The notes below the pieces were generated by a model. It saw only the letters and a program-made list of their open reading frames with translations, did not search any database and was not told where the DNA came from. Positions 35,004-47,331 of a DNA stretch of 64,000 nt are shown in pieces (the stretch's first letter is position 1; every line of letters starts with the position of its first letter). Position numbers and translations under genes: made by a program. Source of the stretch: Myoxocephalus aenaeus. Its lineage: Eukaryota > Chordata > Actinopteri > Perciformes > Cottidae. Location of the stretch: positions 2,248,001 to 2,312,000 of the forward strand of contig JBAMJR010000051.1 of NCBI GenBank assembly GCA_038501785.1. The letters are read 5' to 3'.

Positions 35004-35954
35004 GATGTTAAAGCATTAACATAATAGTTAAAGTTGTTTTAGTTATCAACCGTGTGTTTCTATCGTGGAATTTAACAACATATCAGCGATGTCTTTTCTC
35101 GCATCGAGTAAAACGATGACTATAACAACGTTACTTAGCAGCTTGGGACGTGTAGTCCGTTTTAGTTGTTAAATACGCGCTTTTGAGTACTCTGGTGTCC
35201 CGGCTAAACTACAATCCCTAAACGTTGCGAATTGTTCACTACACGCCACTATTTATCGCTGCCAAGGGGAATGTAGTTTTTTAAAGGAAGGAAATACACG
35301 AGGGCAGTTAAAAGGCAGCGACGTTTAAACTACAAGTCCCAGCGTATATCTCACCGGCCCACCTCTTCACTCCCTGCTCCCTCCCTCAACCGCCCCTGTT
35401 TTGTTGTTTGGCTAAAGATGGCGTTAGCGGCTAACACAGGCGATTGCATTTTGTTCCACAAAAATTATTCGGCCAGTGATAGCAAAACATTGATCAATTA
35501 GCGCTTTAATCCGCCATTTGATGTGTAAAAATATGTTCCATTGAGATAATACATGTCTACCACGTAGAATAACGTTTGTTCGGCCTTCTCACGATGTAGG
35601 CCTGTTTTTTTAGGGAGTGGACCGAAGCTGTTGGAACTCCATCTCCCATCAGCGACCGCGGTGTCAGGTGGTACAACTTTCCTTTTTCATGGTATCTGTA
35701 GTTTTCTGATCACAACAGAATGTTATTTTTTGCGGAAACTTTGAAAAAGGTTTATGAATGAACTCGCGAAGAGCACATTTTAAGCCAGTTGAGTAAAGAA
35801 GCTAACAATTTAAAGGGAAAGGACATGATATTTAATTTCTCAGTGTTTCACTGTGCGCGTCTAGTGACGCTTCACAGAGTGAAAAGTGTCTGTCTCAACT
35901 AAGAGGAGGACAATTAAGATAATTGAATCCGGAGCCTTGTCAGGCAGAGAGACC
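35004..35954. promoter_or_regulatory. bidirectional promoter region of the Myb/SANT gene and armc5
   Basis: The two start codons face away from each other across 951 bases. The region holds four copies of the ACTACA-N2-TCCC type motif bound by ZNF143/THAP11 in vertebrate promoters: about 35142-35156 (minus), 35208-35219 (plus), 35267-35278 (minus) and 35329-35343 (plus, ACTACAAGTCCCAGC, the closest match). There is no clear TATA box. The armc5 transcript probably starts to the right of these motifs and the Myb/SANT transcript to the left. Confidence 0.55.
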
Positions 35955-38900
35955 ATGGCTGCGTCACCTGTGCAAGGTGACGGGAAACAATCTCGAGCAC
36001 CCTCTAGAGAAGGTCACCCATCATCTCCAGAGTCTTCTTTGACGTGGTGCCTGGCTCACCTCTCTAAACCTGGACCAGGGGCAGAACCTCAGGGGCATGG
36101 CCAGGCGGACCCAGGCGGAGGCAGAGAGGGGGACAAGAGGTCCAGAGTCGCTCAGTGGCGAGCCCTGGTCGCTATCCGGACGCAGCACATCAAGGGGGAC
36201 AAGGCTGGCATTGCCCGATTCAGAACTCAAAGGGGTCTCCGGCCCCTGTTGGACCTGCTCAAAAACCCAGAGTGCTCGAGGAAAACCCTGGACCTGGCTC
36301 TGAGCATCCTAGCAAACTGCTGCACTGAGCTGCAGACGCGCATCGAGGTGAGATAAAAGGAATAATGGAGAAGATATTCTCTATTATTTATTATTAAAGC
36401 ACCCATTTAAACTGCTCACATTTGACATGTCCGCCTCTACAGGTCCGTAAGCTTGATGGGATAAATATCCTAGGTAAGTGATCATTTACATTCTTATAAA
36501 TCATTTTATCTTGGAATAATAACTTTAACAAAAACTTTTGCCACTATATTTGGCATTTTCACATTTAATTGCGTGTAATCTCAAAACAATTCTTGGCTGT
36601 TACAGTGGAGATCCTGAAGGAAAATATGGCCCTGGAGACCGTCCAGAACCGAGCAGCCCGGGCTTTGGGAAACTTGGCCATGGATCCAGAGAGCTCTGCA
36701 CTCATCCACTCGGCTGGTAAGTCTTAAATGTCAAACGTCATTTTAAATTTGAGATGCAGCTTGAAATCTACTCGAGGGGGAAATTATACATGTTTGTAGT
36801 AGCAGCACAATAGTAGTTATTGTAATAATGTTAATTCACATGTGGACATCAATATTTCTGGTACGATAGTTACACTTTGTGTGCAGAAGACCGTGTATCT
36901 TACAGGTTCATATTTTTAGATTTAATAGTATATCTGGTTAAATACCAGAGTTACAGATCAAACTGCGTTACTGATTTTGTTTTAATCTGTTAATTACTCA
37001 TGGAATTATAGAAAGTTCACAATCTTATTCACACAATAAGTAATACCTTGGCAACTTTGCTGAAAAAAGAATGGAAAAAAAGGCAGTGATTGACAGGACA
37101 ATAAAGTGATCAGAGGAGTTAAAAAGAAAAACAGCAGCGTGACTGTGCAGCTCTTTATCTGCACAAATGAACTGTGTCTACAAAAGAGTTATCAATAGTA
37201 GACAGACACTCTTCAGTAAAATAAGCGAGTCGTGGAGCAGCACACCGTAACCCATACGGCCAGAGCTGCAACAATTTGTTGATTTTAATTGATTAGTCTT
37301 ATAATTTTGATCAACAATTAATTGTTTGAATATATATATACTTTTCAAATTAATTATAATTACCTAAATATTTTCGGGGTTTTGCTTGCTCAACAAAACA
37401 TTTAATGACTTCACCCTGGGCTCAAGGAAATAGTGATGACATTTTCAGTTTTCTGATTTATTATTTGTATTATGGTTTTATAGACCAAATGATTACTCAA
37501 GAAAACAATCTCCAGATTAATCAGCCCTACGTTCAGCTTTTCATTATCAAGAGGTCTAAGTGTGTCGTCATCTCTTCATAATAATTAAGTCCAGGGGTCA
37601 CATGTGCCTAATTTTTTATTTTTTTTTACTTCTTCCAGGTGGTGTTCCTCTGCTCCTCATGTGTGTTTCTCTTTCTTCTGGCCCTTCCTCCCCCACTGCT
37701 GCTCCGCCCAAAGAGCCCTGTCCTAAACTGGAGTGCGCTCAGTCGGCTGCTCGGGCTCTGCTCTACCTCTCAGATACGCACTCTAACCGCCTGTTGCTGC
37801 TCACCCAGGGCGCCTTAACGGCTCTTGCCCCTCTCCTCGCTCCAGAATACCCCCTGGGGCTCAGGCGGGCGGCGCTCAAGACCCTCCACGAGCTGACCCG
37901 GGGCTGTGGGGTTGAATGTGCCAGGGAGGTGTCCCGCTCTGGAGTCCTCGCTCAGCTCGGTGTCATGGCGTCGGGGCAGTGTGACGAATCTTTTGAGGAG
38001 CTGGCACTGAAAACCCTGGCCAACATGTGCTCCCAGGGCTGCCTCCGCCCTTTCGTGGGGTCACTGGGGGTCATTCAGAAGTTCACCGAGGAGGTCAAGA
38101 GGGACCCCCTGAAGTCTGGAGTCTTCCTCAAGGCGCTGTGCTTGTGCTGCAAGGAGGCGGTCAACCGCGCCAAGGTGAAGGAGAGCAGTGGATTGGAGGT
38201 GCTGATTGGCTTTCTGGCGGCCCATCAGAGTCATCCCTATTCCCGACTCGCCATCCTGGCCTGTGTAGACTTTGTTTTTGATGAATCTGCCATGGACCAG
38301 CTGCAAGAGTTGGGGCTTGTCCCTCTGCTTGTTGCACGACTGGTTGAGCTCACCAGAGGCGAGGAACAATATGCCGAGAAGATGGATGTGAGCCTCTCCT
38401 CTAGCATGTCTCCCACCGAGCTCCTGCCCTCGTCATGTTTCGACTCCTTTGACTTTCCTCCTGAGGGCTGCAAGAAGGAGGAAGCAGGAAAGGAGCAAGG
38501 TCTTTGTTCATCAAGCTTTTTAAGTCTCAGGTATGGACATTTTAAAGCACTGGTTTATCTATATTCCCTGTGAATTTTATTCTACGATTGTCTATTGTTT
38601 ATCTTCATGCTTTTTTTTCTCTCTCTTCAGGTCCTGGTTGGTGTCTGAGGGTTTAATCTCTTCAGAGGGCGAGCTGCTGGATTCCTCTGGTGTTGAAGGA
38701 GAATGGGGGAGTCTTCAGATCCCGCCGTCTTCATCCCCTCAAACCTCCTCTCCAAACCCAGATTCCTTTTCCTCCCTTAAAAACTTTTCTCCATCCAACC
38801 CTACGGCCTCTTCTTCCAAAAAAGCTGCTCATCTTTCCCCCGTGTCCTCCTCGTGTAAAATCACTGATCCGCCTCCCTCTAGTCCTCCACCTTGCACTGT

Positions 38901-39840
38901 GCTCACACCGCAAACCCAGCCCAGTTCTTCCACTATCTCCTCTCCCACTAAAACCACCCAAACACCAGTCTCTCCCTCAAAGTTCTCCTCCCCTCACAGA
39001 AGGAGGCAGCGTCCTCATTCGGCAGCTTGTTTGACTAAAGTCACTCTTGATACCCCTCCGTCGGCGCCCCGCCCGATTGCCTATCACCCCTACCACCCTG
39101 AACCCTGGACGGCCGAGTCGCCCATCCTGCTGCTGCTGTCGCGCTTCTCCCATGCCACCGACCCAAGTGCTGCTCTGATCAGCTCAGGCGTCATGTCCGG
39201 CTTGCTCTACTACCTCACCCAGTACCAGGACCCCAGCAGCAGGTGCTTCCGGATGCTTTGCAGGCTGAGCTGCAACCCCAACTGTTTGCAGGCGCTGGTC
39301 CGAACTGGCTCGGTCGCGCTGATTCGCCACCATCTCTGCCAGAGAGGGGGAGGATTTCAGGGAGAGGAGAGGCAGACGGACCGAGTGAAAGCCAAAGTTA
39401 AACAACTTGGTGAGATAAAGATCCTTCATCTGTAACGCAGTAACTTTAGAACAACTCTTTGACCCATAAACCTTGATTTTCTATAATTAAACTAAACATT
39501 GGATCATTTTTGAATTTCTTACAACAGCAGTTTAAAATGTTGCACTGACTGTCTCTGCAGGTTTTGCTCTTCTTAATAATCTGCGTGTCCAGTGTGAGTC
39601 TGGATTTGGCGCTGGGGTTGTTGCCCACGTGATGCTGTCAGGCTCCGAGTCCGACAAGATGAACTGTGCGTTGTCTCTGCCATTAATCAGCAGGTGAGTA
39701 GTAGATAAATATGAATAGGAGTTCAGTAACGATGTAAATCTGTAAATGTCGATTGGAAACGACTGGAATGTCAAAAGATATCACATTTGTTGCTAGGCTA
39801 ATCTGATGAAAAAAGTAGCCATTTGGATACAGATTAATAT

Positions 39841-39891
<51 letters not shown>

Positions 39892-41484
39892 ATATGTGTG
39901 TGAATTATATAGTATTAAGAAATTAAGTGAATGGTTTTTAATTTGCTTTGTGCTCATTTACTTAGACCATTACAAAGTTAATCCAGAATAAGTGATCACA
40001 TATGATCTTTAGTAACCTTCTTTTTCTCCAACAGCAACAAGTCCTTGTTGAAGAAACTTCTTCTGGACAGCGGTGGGCTGCTCTTGGCTCTGCAGCCTCT
40101 TGGTTGCGATGATGATGATGATGTGGATGAAGACCACCCCAGTGAAGGTGGGAAGTTTCTTTCTGATTGGTTAAGTTCTTCGCATTCAGGCCTGACTTCT
40201 CAGCTCCACTCGCTGTTCTCCTCCCTACTGATCGAATGCCTGTCCACCCTGACGGTCGGCATCAAAATGGAGCTCGACAAAAAACATCAAATTCCAGTCC
40301 TAACACAGTCAGTCAGTAAAATTGACAACGTTTCACCCCCTCCCTCGAAAAGGCTTCGCCTGGCTGACACCTGTCCCTACGGAGTCTCGACCTTTGACCT
40401 CCTCTTGTTGCTGGACGACGGTACTCAGGTCCGAGCCAACAGGGAGGCAGTAGCCGGGGCGGAGGGGACGGACGGGGTCGGCTCTCAATACTTCTGGGCT
40501 CTGTTGAGAGGCGGATTTGGAGAAGCTCAGGGTAATGTGGAAGAAGCCATCCGCATCAAAGATGTCAGCACAGGTATGCTGCTGCCAGTGCTGCACTACC
40601 TGCATGGATGCCGCCTCACCAAGGACACAGGAACGACCAGGGAAAGCGACGAAGAAGAGAGGAGAGGACAGTGTCCGATCTTGGACAAAGTAATCCTTGA
40701 AGGACTTGATGTCTGCCAAGGAGAGAGAGGGGATTGGTCAACGGAAGACTTTGCTTTCCAGAAAACGGCTTTAGGCGAGATGATGATTGGAGCGTGCCGA
40801 TTTTTGGTGACCGAGTTGCAGAGAGAGTTAGAGGGTCTCTGTGTGTCTCTCCTCCTGTCCTGCGCCACCAAGGCTGCTAGTCGAGCTGCATCAGCTCCCA
40901 CACTGGACAAAGCTGAGAAGGCTGCATCGAAAATGGACCACGAGTGCACCGAGTCTCCTGAGGAGAACCTGGCCAATCGAACATCCGAGTTAGAGTTGAC
41001 TGGACAGACAAAGAAACCAAATAGTTCCCAGCACCAGAGACACAGAAACAAAACCTCTGGAACAGTTCAAAAGGCCAGCAGAGGACTCGATACAACTTCG
41101 GATCACGCGACAATCAAAAGTGCCGCTCCAGGTTCCAGATCACTTGATCCAGAGGAGTTGAGGTTAAGACCAAAGAACTTGAAAGGTTCAGCACTGCGTC
41201 TGAAATCAGCAGCTCGGGACTCCCTTTCCTCCTCGAGAGCAGGTGGAGGAGGCGGGGTCCTGGCTGCGCTCCTCCCCCAGGTGTACTGGTTTTCCCAGCG
41301 CTACAGCTACCCAGCACTGGGTCGGGCCTGCGTGTCTCTGCTGCTGGGTTGTCAGGACTGTCCTCGGCCCTTCGTGTCCTCCTCCCTCGCTGGGGTTTGT
41401 CTTCGCAGACTTGCCAGAGAGGTCGACTGTACGGAGACTCTGAAACGGGATCTACTAAGTCTGGCCACAGTCGCTCTGAGCTGA
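35955..41484 (+). CDS. armc5: ARMC5 (armadillo repeat and BTB protein 5)
   Basis: Seven coding exons in frame: 35955-36347, 36443-36473, 36606-36716, 37639-38530, 38631-39409, 39561-39693, 40035-41484; 1,262 aa, longer than human (935). I chose the ATG at 35955 (ACCATGG context); an in-frame ATG at 35886 would add 23 residues. Disordered N terminus; armadillo repeats from about residue 75 (RFRTQRGLRPLLDLLKNP, LALSILANCC, NRAARALGNLAMDPES, LAILACVDFVFDESAM); a Pro/Ser-rich insert of about 140 residues (38740-39030) that explains part of the extra length; more repeats (FALLNNLRVQCESGFG); then a BTB region near residue 895 (STFDLLLLLDDGTQVRANRE) and a helical C-terminal part. In mammals ARMC5 is a CUL3 adaptor that targets RNA polymerase II subunit RPB1; loss causes adrenal nodular hyperplasia. 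Convergent with cox6a2. Confidence 0.93.
37262..37550. repeat. widespread fish repeat in armc5 intron 3
   Basis: The stretch opens AGCTGCAACAATTTGTTGAT, continues with several ATTAATTG/GATTAG words, and closes ACCAAATGATTACTCAAGAA then AATCTCCAGATTAATC. This matches in outline the dispersed fish repeat beginning 'ctgcaactaacgattattttcattattgattaat'. Non-coding. Confidence 0.55.
39845..39902. repeat. (GT)n/(GTAT)n microsatellite
   Basis: GT dinucleotides run into GTAT tetranucleotides in the last armc5 intron, about 135 bases before the final exon. Confidence 0.95.
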
Positions 41485-42943
41485 ACGAGGAAGGGAGATA
41501 TCGAGTAGAGTTGTGTGGCATGAATTCAGAAGGCACAAATGAAGTGAGAGTCGACCGTGGGGCTTATCATCAGCTTCTGGAAGAGTTGGCATTGTAGTCA
41601 TTTTCGTAAAAAAATGCAGTCTGCAACAACGGTATGATTACCTAAAAGAAAAAAACCTGCTGTATGAATTTCTTGAGCGCTAACAGAACTGACTGTTGAT
41701 TTATTTTCATAAACTGGAAGCATAATTTCAATTTAGTTTTGATTTTAATCTGATATAAACTGTAGCCCGTCCCAGCATGACATAATTGTATTATCATTTA
41801 CTAATGACATTTGCATTGTATTTTTTTTTTTTTTTTTTTTTTGTGAAAAAAGTCTTAAGATGGATTTGATTGTCATTGAGCTGGAAGTACTGGAATTATC
41901 AGGGTTGGTTTAGTAGCCAGTTGTTTATTTTGTACATAGAGATACTATGGATTAGCAGATATACAATGTATAGATTCCAACTGTCTCATATCAATTTATG
42001 CCACTGAATATATTGTTGCAACATCACTTTGCTTTTGGCTTCTTGTTGTTGGTGGGTGGGTTTGCAGAAGGACCACATTAAGTTATATTATTCAATTACA
42101 CAACATCGTGAAACAGCCATTGGCTGAACTGCCATATAATTTGGTAGAGGTTCATGGTCTCAAGAGGACGAGCCGTGATGACTTTGATGATCCCCTGACT
42201 TTTCATTTAGTGTGAACTAAGGTCTGTGGTTAACGCAAGCTTTTCAAACTTTGTTCTACGACCTAAAATGCGTCCGTAAAAACAATCTCTATGCTAACTA
42301 AAACTTTTCCAACTTGTATTTGGATGCTAGACTTCGCGCTAAGAGGAAAGGCTGTTGTAGAGGAGGTAACGCGCAAATTCAAATTACAAGTTTGAAGCGT
42401 AGTGGTGGAAACGTGAAGTCATGTGACTGTAGTGTGGTTTGTTTACAGCTTAATGTAAACTTTCTACTTCTGCCGATTGCATTCTCTTATAAAAAAAAAA
42501 TCATAAGTGTTTTTTATTGTGAAGATTATCTTAATGTGTCGGTATCATAAACAAACTTATTTTCTGCAATAATCCAAAACGTTTACAATGCTTTTTGTGG
42601 AGGGAACCAATGCAAAGCTAACCTCTAGGTTGGCCTACAAAAATACGCCGTCTCTGCAGCACGCTACACTTTCAATAACATCTAAAACATCACCAGCCTC
42701 TCCTTTTGATCTTTGAGAGCCTTGAACTGCAGGAACGGTTGTGACTTTGCCGACCCCTAGTGTTGATATTTAAAAAGACACAGTAAGGTCAAAACAAAAT
42801 AAATGGCACTCATTGTAATACAGCACAAAGTGGTTTTATTCATGTCTAGGTGGCCCCTCGGTCAGTACAATTAAGCCAAGTACACTGCAGACTGCAGTTT
42901 TATACAAGCAGCAACACGCAGCTGAGAAAGGTGGCGGCTGCCC
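41485..42943. other. shared 3' region of convergent armc5 and cox6a2
   Basis: armc5 stops at 41484 and cox6a2 stops at 42944 on the other strand. Between them is AT-rich 3' UTR-like sequence with a 22-base poly(T) run (41821-41842). The cox6a2 polyadenylation signal is AATAAA on the minus strand at 42840-42835. No further gene is seen. Confidence 0.7.
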
Positions 42944-43604
42944 TCAGTGGTGGGTGTCCTCGTAGCCATTAGGCAGAGCATTGGTGTGGCTGTTGTGGAA
43001 CAGAGAGTGGTTTCCATCTCCCCAGGGGAATTTCTGGAAGGAGAGATATAAACGTACAAGTCAACAACAGGAGAAAAAACCCCTGATATTCATCCCATTT
43101 ACGAATTTCGGTTTGGGACTCACCTTGGTGCGGATACGCAGGTGAGGATAAGGCACAAACTCTGGCTGATCATGGGAGTGTGCCTGCGCCTTCATGTAGG
43201 CGTTGGCAATGCAGACGGCAACGCCAGGTAAGGCCACAACAAAGCTCAGTATCTTCCAGGTTTTCGCTGTGGAAAACACAATTAGTGGAAGTGCACGACT
43301 GAAGCACTAAATAAGGATGTGGGGAAGCAGGAAAATAACATTATAGCAGCTGTCTCTAGTCTAGAGTCCATATCAATACTAAAATATGATTCCTGATCAT
43401 TTGCCAAGTCATAAATGTGCAGGATGGCTGCCTGCCAGCTCTGCAGACGTTCAGCTACTGTTCCAACAAAAGACTCCCAGGTGCAGAAGCTCTGATGCAT
43501 TTTGAGGGAACCGTAAAGACACACTGACCTGCTCCCTCATGGCTCGAATGCGACGCGGCCGCAAGCACCCGTCGAGCAGCCAAGGCAGCTGGAGTCACAG
43601 ACAT
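42944..43604 (-). CDS. cox6a2: Cytochrome c oxidase subunit 6A (COX6A2 by synteny)
   Basis: Three minus-strand exons, 43604-43529, 43266-43124 and 43033-42944, give 102 aa. The N terminus (MSVTPAALAARRVLAAASHS) is Ala/Arg-rich and lacks acids, as expected of a mitochondrial targeting peptide. A single hydrophobic segment follows (ILSFVVALPGVAVCIANAYM), then the hallmark EFVPYPHLRIRTK and KFPWGDGNHSLFHN blocks, ending GYEDTHH. COX6A is a nuclear-encoded subunit of complex IV in the inner membrane, involved in tuning oxidase activity. The COX6A family is certain. The heart/muscle isoform 2 is chosen because human COX6A2 lies beside ARMC5 on 16p11.2. A CTATTTAAAC word (minus/plus symmetrical core) at about 43795-43804 resembles a MEF2 site about 190 bases upstream. 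Confidence 0.93.
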
Positions 43605-46568
43605 CTTTAGAGGCGGAGAGGGAGAAAAAGGATTGAGAAACCTTTGCAGTTAAGTTCAATGTTATGCACCAGAACGTACGACACAAGTTGATTCTTCTAT
43701 ATTTTGTATGTCTTCATAAGCTTTACACTGAGCCAAAAACACAACCGAACAATGTTGAAATAATGACAATAACTAAAGGGGAACCTCTACACAGCTATTT
43801 AAACACCCACACAAGTCATTTGAAGTAATTTGTCACATGGCCCACGACAAAAAAACAACAGCAGGTGGCTGAGGCTGGGCCTGCTGGTGTTGTGTATCAA
43901 GTAATGAAAAATAATACAAATACAAGAAAATCGGGCAAAAACTTACTTTTTCTTCAGGCAGGTAGTATTCAATATGCTTTAATATCCTTTTATTTGTCTG
44001 GAAAACTGCAGGCTAGTTGTATTTTCTTCTCCTTCCTGGTTGTTTGTCCTTCAGTCTGTCCTGTGCTGAACTCACTGTGTCAGACTCCTCCCCATTTGAA
44101 TCTGTCCATGCGCCAAGAAACTTAGTTTATATTTGGTTAAGTGCAACGGCTGGCTGATATGTGACGAACAGGACGGGGGAGGAGGAGTGTGTTCAGCCTG
44201 CATTACCAAGACTGTACAGAGCAGAGGGCTAATGAATCCCCTTTATGGAGGAATCTAGTCTTTGTTAGCTTTCCTCTTTAGTTTCAGAGAGAGAGAGTAG
44301 TCGGTGAAAGCGATTGTGGCTCAGTTGTGTGTCACGAAGCAGACTACTCTCCAGTCTATTTACATTTTTTAGTTATTACTCATCTGTTATTAAAAGTCCT
44401 TTTGGTATCAAGATTAGATAAACACTGATATCCTGAAATGAAATATTGAAGCCATTGAGGCCCATGTAATTACCTCTGAGGAAAGTCCTGTAGGATTTAC
44501 ATCTTCTGCGCAAAAATGACTTGAATACATTCATAACTGTAATTGTGTACAGGCATATGTAAGAATGTCTGCTGTCACACATATAATAACTTTAAGTTAA
44601 ACATTTTCTATTCGCATATAACAGGAAAAATGTCTTGTTAGTTGGTTTGTCTTCATAGAAGAATAACATATGTCTTTAAAACAATATAATATATGTAAGT
44701 TTAATGATAAAAATATGAAAGCCTGCACTGTCCATTACACTGCTGTCCCAAAGCCATAACACGTTTTAATCGTGTGCACATTTGTAGATCTCGTTGTGAA
44801 TAAACAACACAAATTAAATCTTAGATACTACTTTATATACAAACAAAGTGTTTCAGGTATGTTTTCATTTTGGCAGTTTAGTATAGAGCATGAAAAGCTT
44901 GTGTATAAGACACAAAGTCATACAAAGTCTTTTGATTGCTTGGCTGGAATTGTTTGATAGAGTTGTGACTTTATGTGAAAGAATGAAAAGTAAAGGACTA
45001 TTTATTGTTACAAAATAATTAGTTTATTTAGCTTGAAATAAACTGTCCACCAGATGGAGTCGTGTTGCTTTGAACACACTGTCCTTAAACGCTCCTGTCG
45101 CCGCCTCGTGTCTGCATTGGGCTCCTTGAAACATAAAGCCTTTACAATAAAAGTTTGGATTTCAGCTGATTTACCTGCACAGAACATGTCGTGTTTAATT
45201 TGAAGGAGGTAAGTACATTTAATAGTAAAATAAAATCAGTTTAATGAGATATGAGACATGTCAGAAGTTAGTGTATCTTTAAGTCCACTAAATTAATCTG
45301 AATGCTTTAGTTACGTTTTACATAAAAACACAATGTACTAATGTATTACTAATCTACCCAATAGTGTATAACATATCTAGAATTGGCTCTGAAATGAACA
45401 ACTGAAATGAGCAATTATGCATAAGGAGTATTTTTAGATAATGGTCGTTCTACTTTTACTTAAGTATCTGATTCATTCTTAAATATCTTCGCACAAAGGC
45501 ACCGTCTTGAGTTTGAATGTAATATTTTTGTCCCGTCTGTTGAATGTTAATTCTTGATTTTATTAATGCCCTTGTGGTCTCTGTCTGGGCGGCTTCAGGC
45601 TGCAGTGCAAACAGCAGCCTGAAGCAGAAGTGATGTCAGCCAGTCGTGCAAGCAGCCAGCCTGAATGTCTCGCACTTGTGTTATTGTGGGCAGAAGCTAA
45701 GCTCCATTTCAGCCCGAAGACTCCAAGCACGGCCGTTTACCGGCAGGTAGACACACGGAGGTGTGCAGGTGTGCAGCTGGACTCCAACCTGCACACATTT
45801 ATTTAGATAAATAGTCTATAAGTTGTAACCTAACATGTGGCTATTCGTAATCAAGTATTACATTATAAATCATTTAAATATACGTGTTTTGTAATAAAAG
45901 TATTTAGTTTTTAAGTAGTTTTTTTCTTTTTGAACTTATAAAATACAATAAAATAAATGACAGACATGTTTCCTGTTTGATTGCATCACAGCACTCTCAT
46001 GTTAGCAGAGCTGACGGCTTCCTTCGGAGTTCAGTTTCTCTCCGGCAGCAGAAGCAGCTTTCTTGTTGGATGAATGCTGGACGGCCACAGACAGACTGAA
46101 CCTATTCAACAGGTTTTCCTACCTGAACCTGATGCAGTGCAGCATTTCCGTCAGTGGGTGCAGCCGCCGGAGGAAACACTGTAGACTCAACACAGCAAAG
46201 TGGACAGACGCATGATGATGTGTAAATACAGAAATGTATATTTTCCAAAAGTAAGACAAACTTTTTTTTCCTGACTGCATTCGCTTACAATCAGTTCGGC
46301 ACGACTTCAATTACAGCATGGGGGATTGAAGTCATGCGTCAACCGTTATGCAAGTAAGAAGAGGTGCTGTCATCTTGAGTTCAGATGAGTTTACCCTCCA
46401 CAGCATCCCTGGACACCCAACACAACCCCGTCTGTGTTGGTGCCCAGAGAAAGACAGCTGTTGATTGTGTGCGATGCAGTAAGTGTGTGTGATGTTGGAC
46501 GGAGGTGAAAGCAGCCGGTGCCAGTTGTAACAGTCTGTCCCATCTTGGTGTCTCTGTCTCTCTTCTAG

Positions 46569-47160
46569 ACACTTAGCTACCATATTCCTGCCTCCACTTC
46601 AGAGCAGCTCACATCTAAACTCTTCAATGAAGTCATGCCGCTTTTGGACAGAGATCTTTTCTTCAGCTCTTCTCGCAGACCATTCCGGGATGTTTTTATT
46701 TTAAAGTACAAACGTAAGCATTTTAATGCAGAACTTTGCCTCGCACTTACACTTTTACAACTGTAATTATTTTAAACCGTTGTTTAATTCTTGTTTCTGC
46801 AACATAGGACTGTATGTAGTAGCACTCTTGTACGCACTGGAATGATGCCTCTAATTGTGAGTATGTGAGACCTGCCTGTAGACGCTGGCTGCAGACTACA
46901 AAGGAGTCACAATCCAGCATCAATAGTCTGACTGAGGGCCGACGTTACTCAGTAAAAACTCACATACACTGTCCATCACATCAGCTGATCCCGTGCAGAC
47001 CGACACACAGTCTGCAGTGTTGATGGCTGACACAGCAAGTTAACTTTGTGACTAGCTCACTGTGTTTTTTTTATTTTCAGTGTATCATGCCAGTGGAAAT
47101 GAACCGCTGACTGGCTGCTCGTGGCTGTGCATTAATAGTGGCAGTCAGAAGACAGTTTAA
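46569..47160 (+). other. candidate two-exon 3' end of an unrecognised gene
   Basis: Segment 46569-46713 is open, preceded by a pyrimidine-rich acceptor (TCTCTCTTCTAG) and followed by GTAAGC. Segment 47081-47160 follows a strong acceptor (TTTTTTTATTTTCAG), continues the frame in phase 1 and ends in TAA. Joined, they would encode about 74 residues, including SEQLTSKLFNEVMPLLDRDL and RRPFRDVFILKYK. A LINE 3' tail with AATAAA follows closely and could supply the polyadenylation site. I find no family match and no convincing upstream exon; the frame requires a phase-0 donor. A short 37-codon frame at 46074-46187 does not splice in frame. It may be a lineage-specific gene, a lncRNA or chance. Confidence 0.2.
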
Positions 47161-47169
47161 AGCAGCTAT

Positions 47170-47331
47170 AATACTTGATTTAAATATCATTGCACTGCTG
47201 TTGACTGTTGATTGTTGTTTGTCTCGTCTAACGTTTCATGTCCAATGTATGCACCTTCCGCCTAGCAAAATTCCTCGTTTGTGAAAACATTCCTGGCAAT
47301 AAACGGTTTCTGATTCTGATTCTGATTCTAT
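47170..47331 (+). repeat. LINE 3' end (L2/Rex1-type tail)
   Basis: The sequence includes ATTGCACTGCTGTTGACTGT, AAAATTCCTCGTTTGTGAAA and GGCAATAAACGGTTTCTGAT, followed by repeated TTCTGA units. This is the standard 3' end of L2/Rex1-like retrotransposons in fish. It is 5'-truncated. Confidence 0.65.

Noticed and set aside
46074..46187. 37-codon frame MLDGHRQTEP... as a first exon for the candidate gene at 46569
   Set aside because: The only reasonable donor inside it (GTCAGT) gives a phase that runs into a stop codon at once in the next segment.
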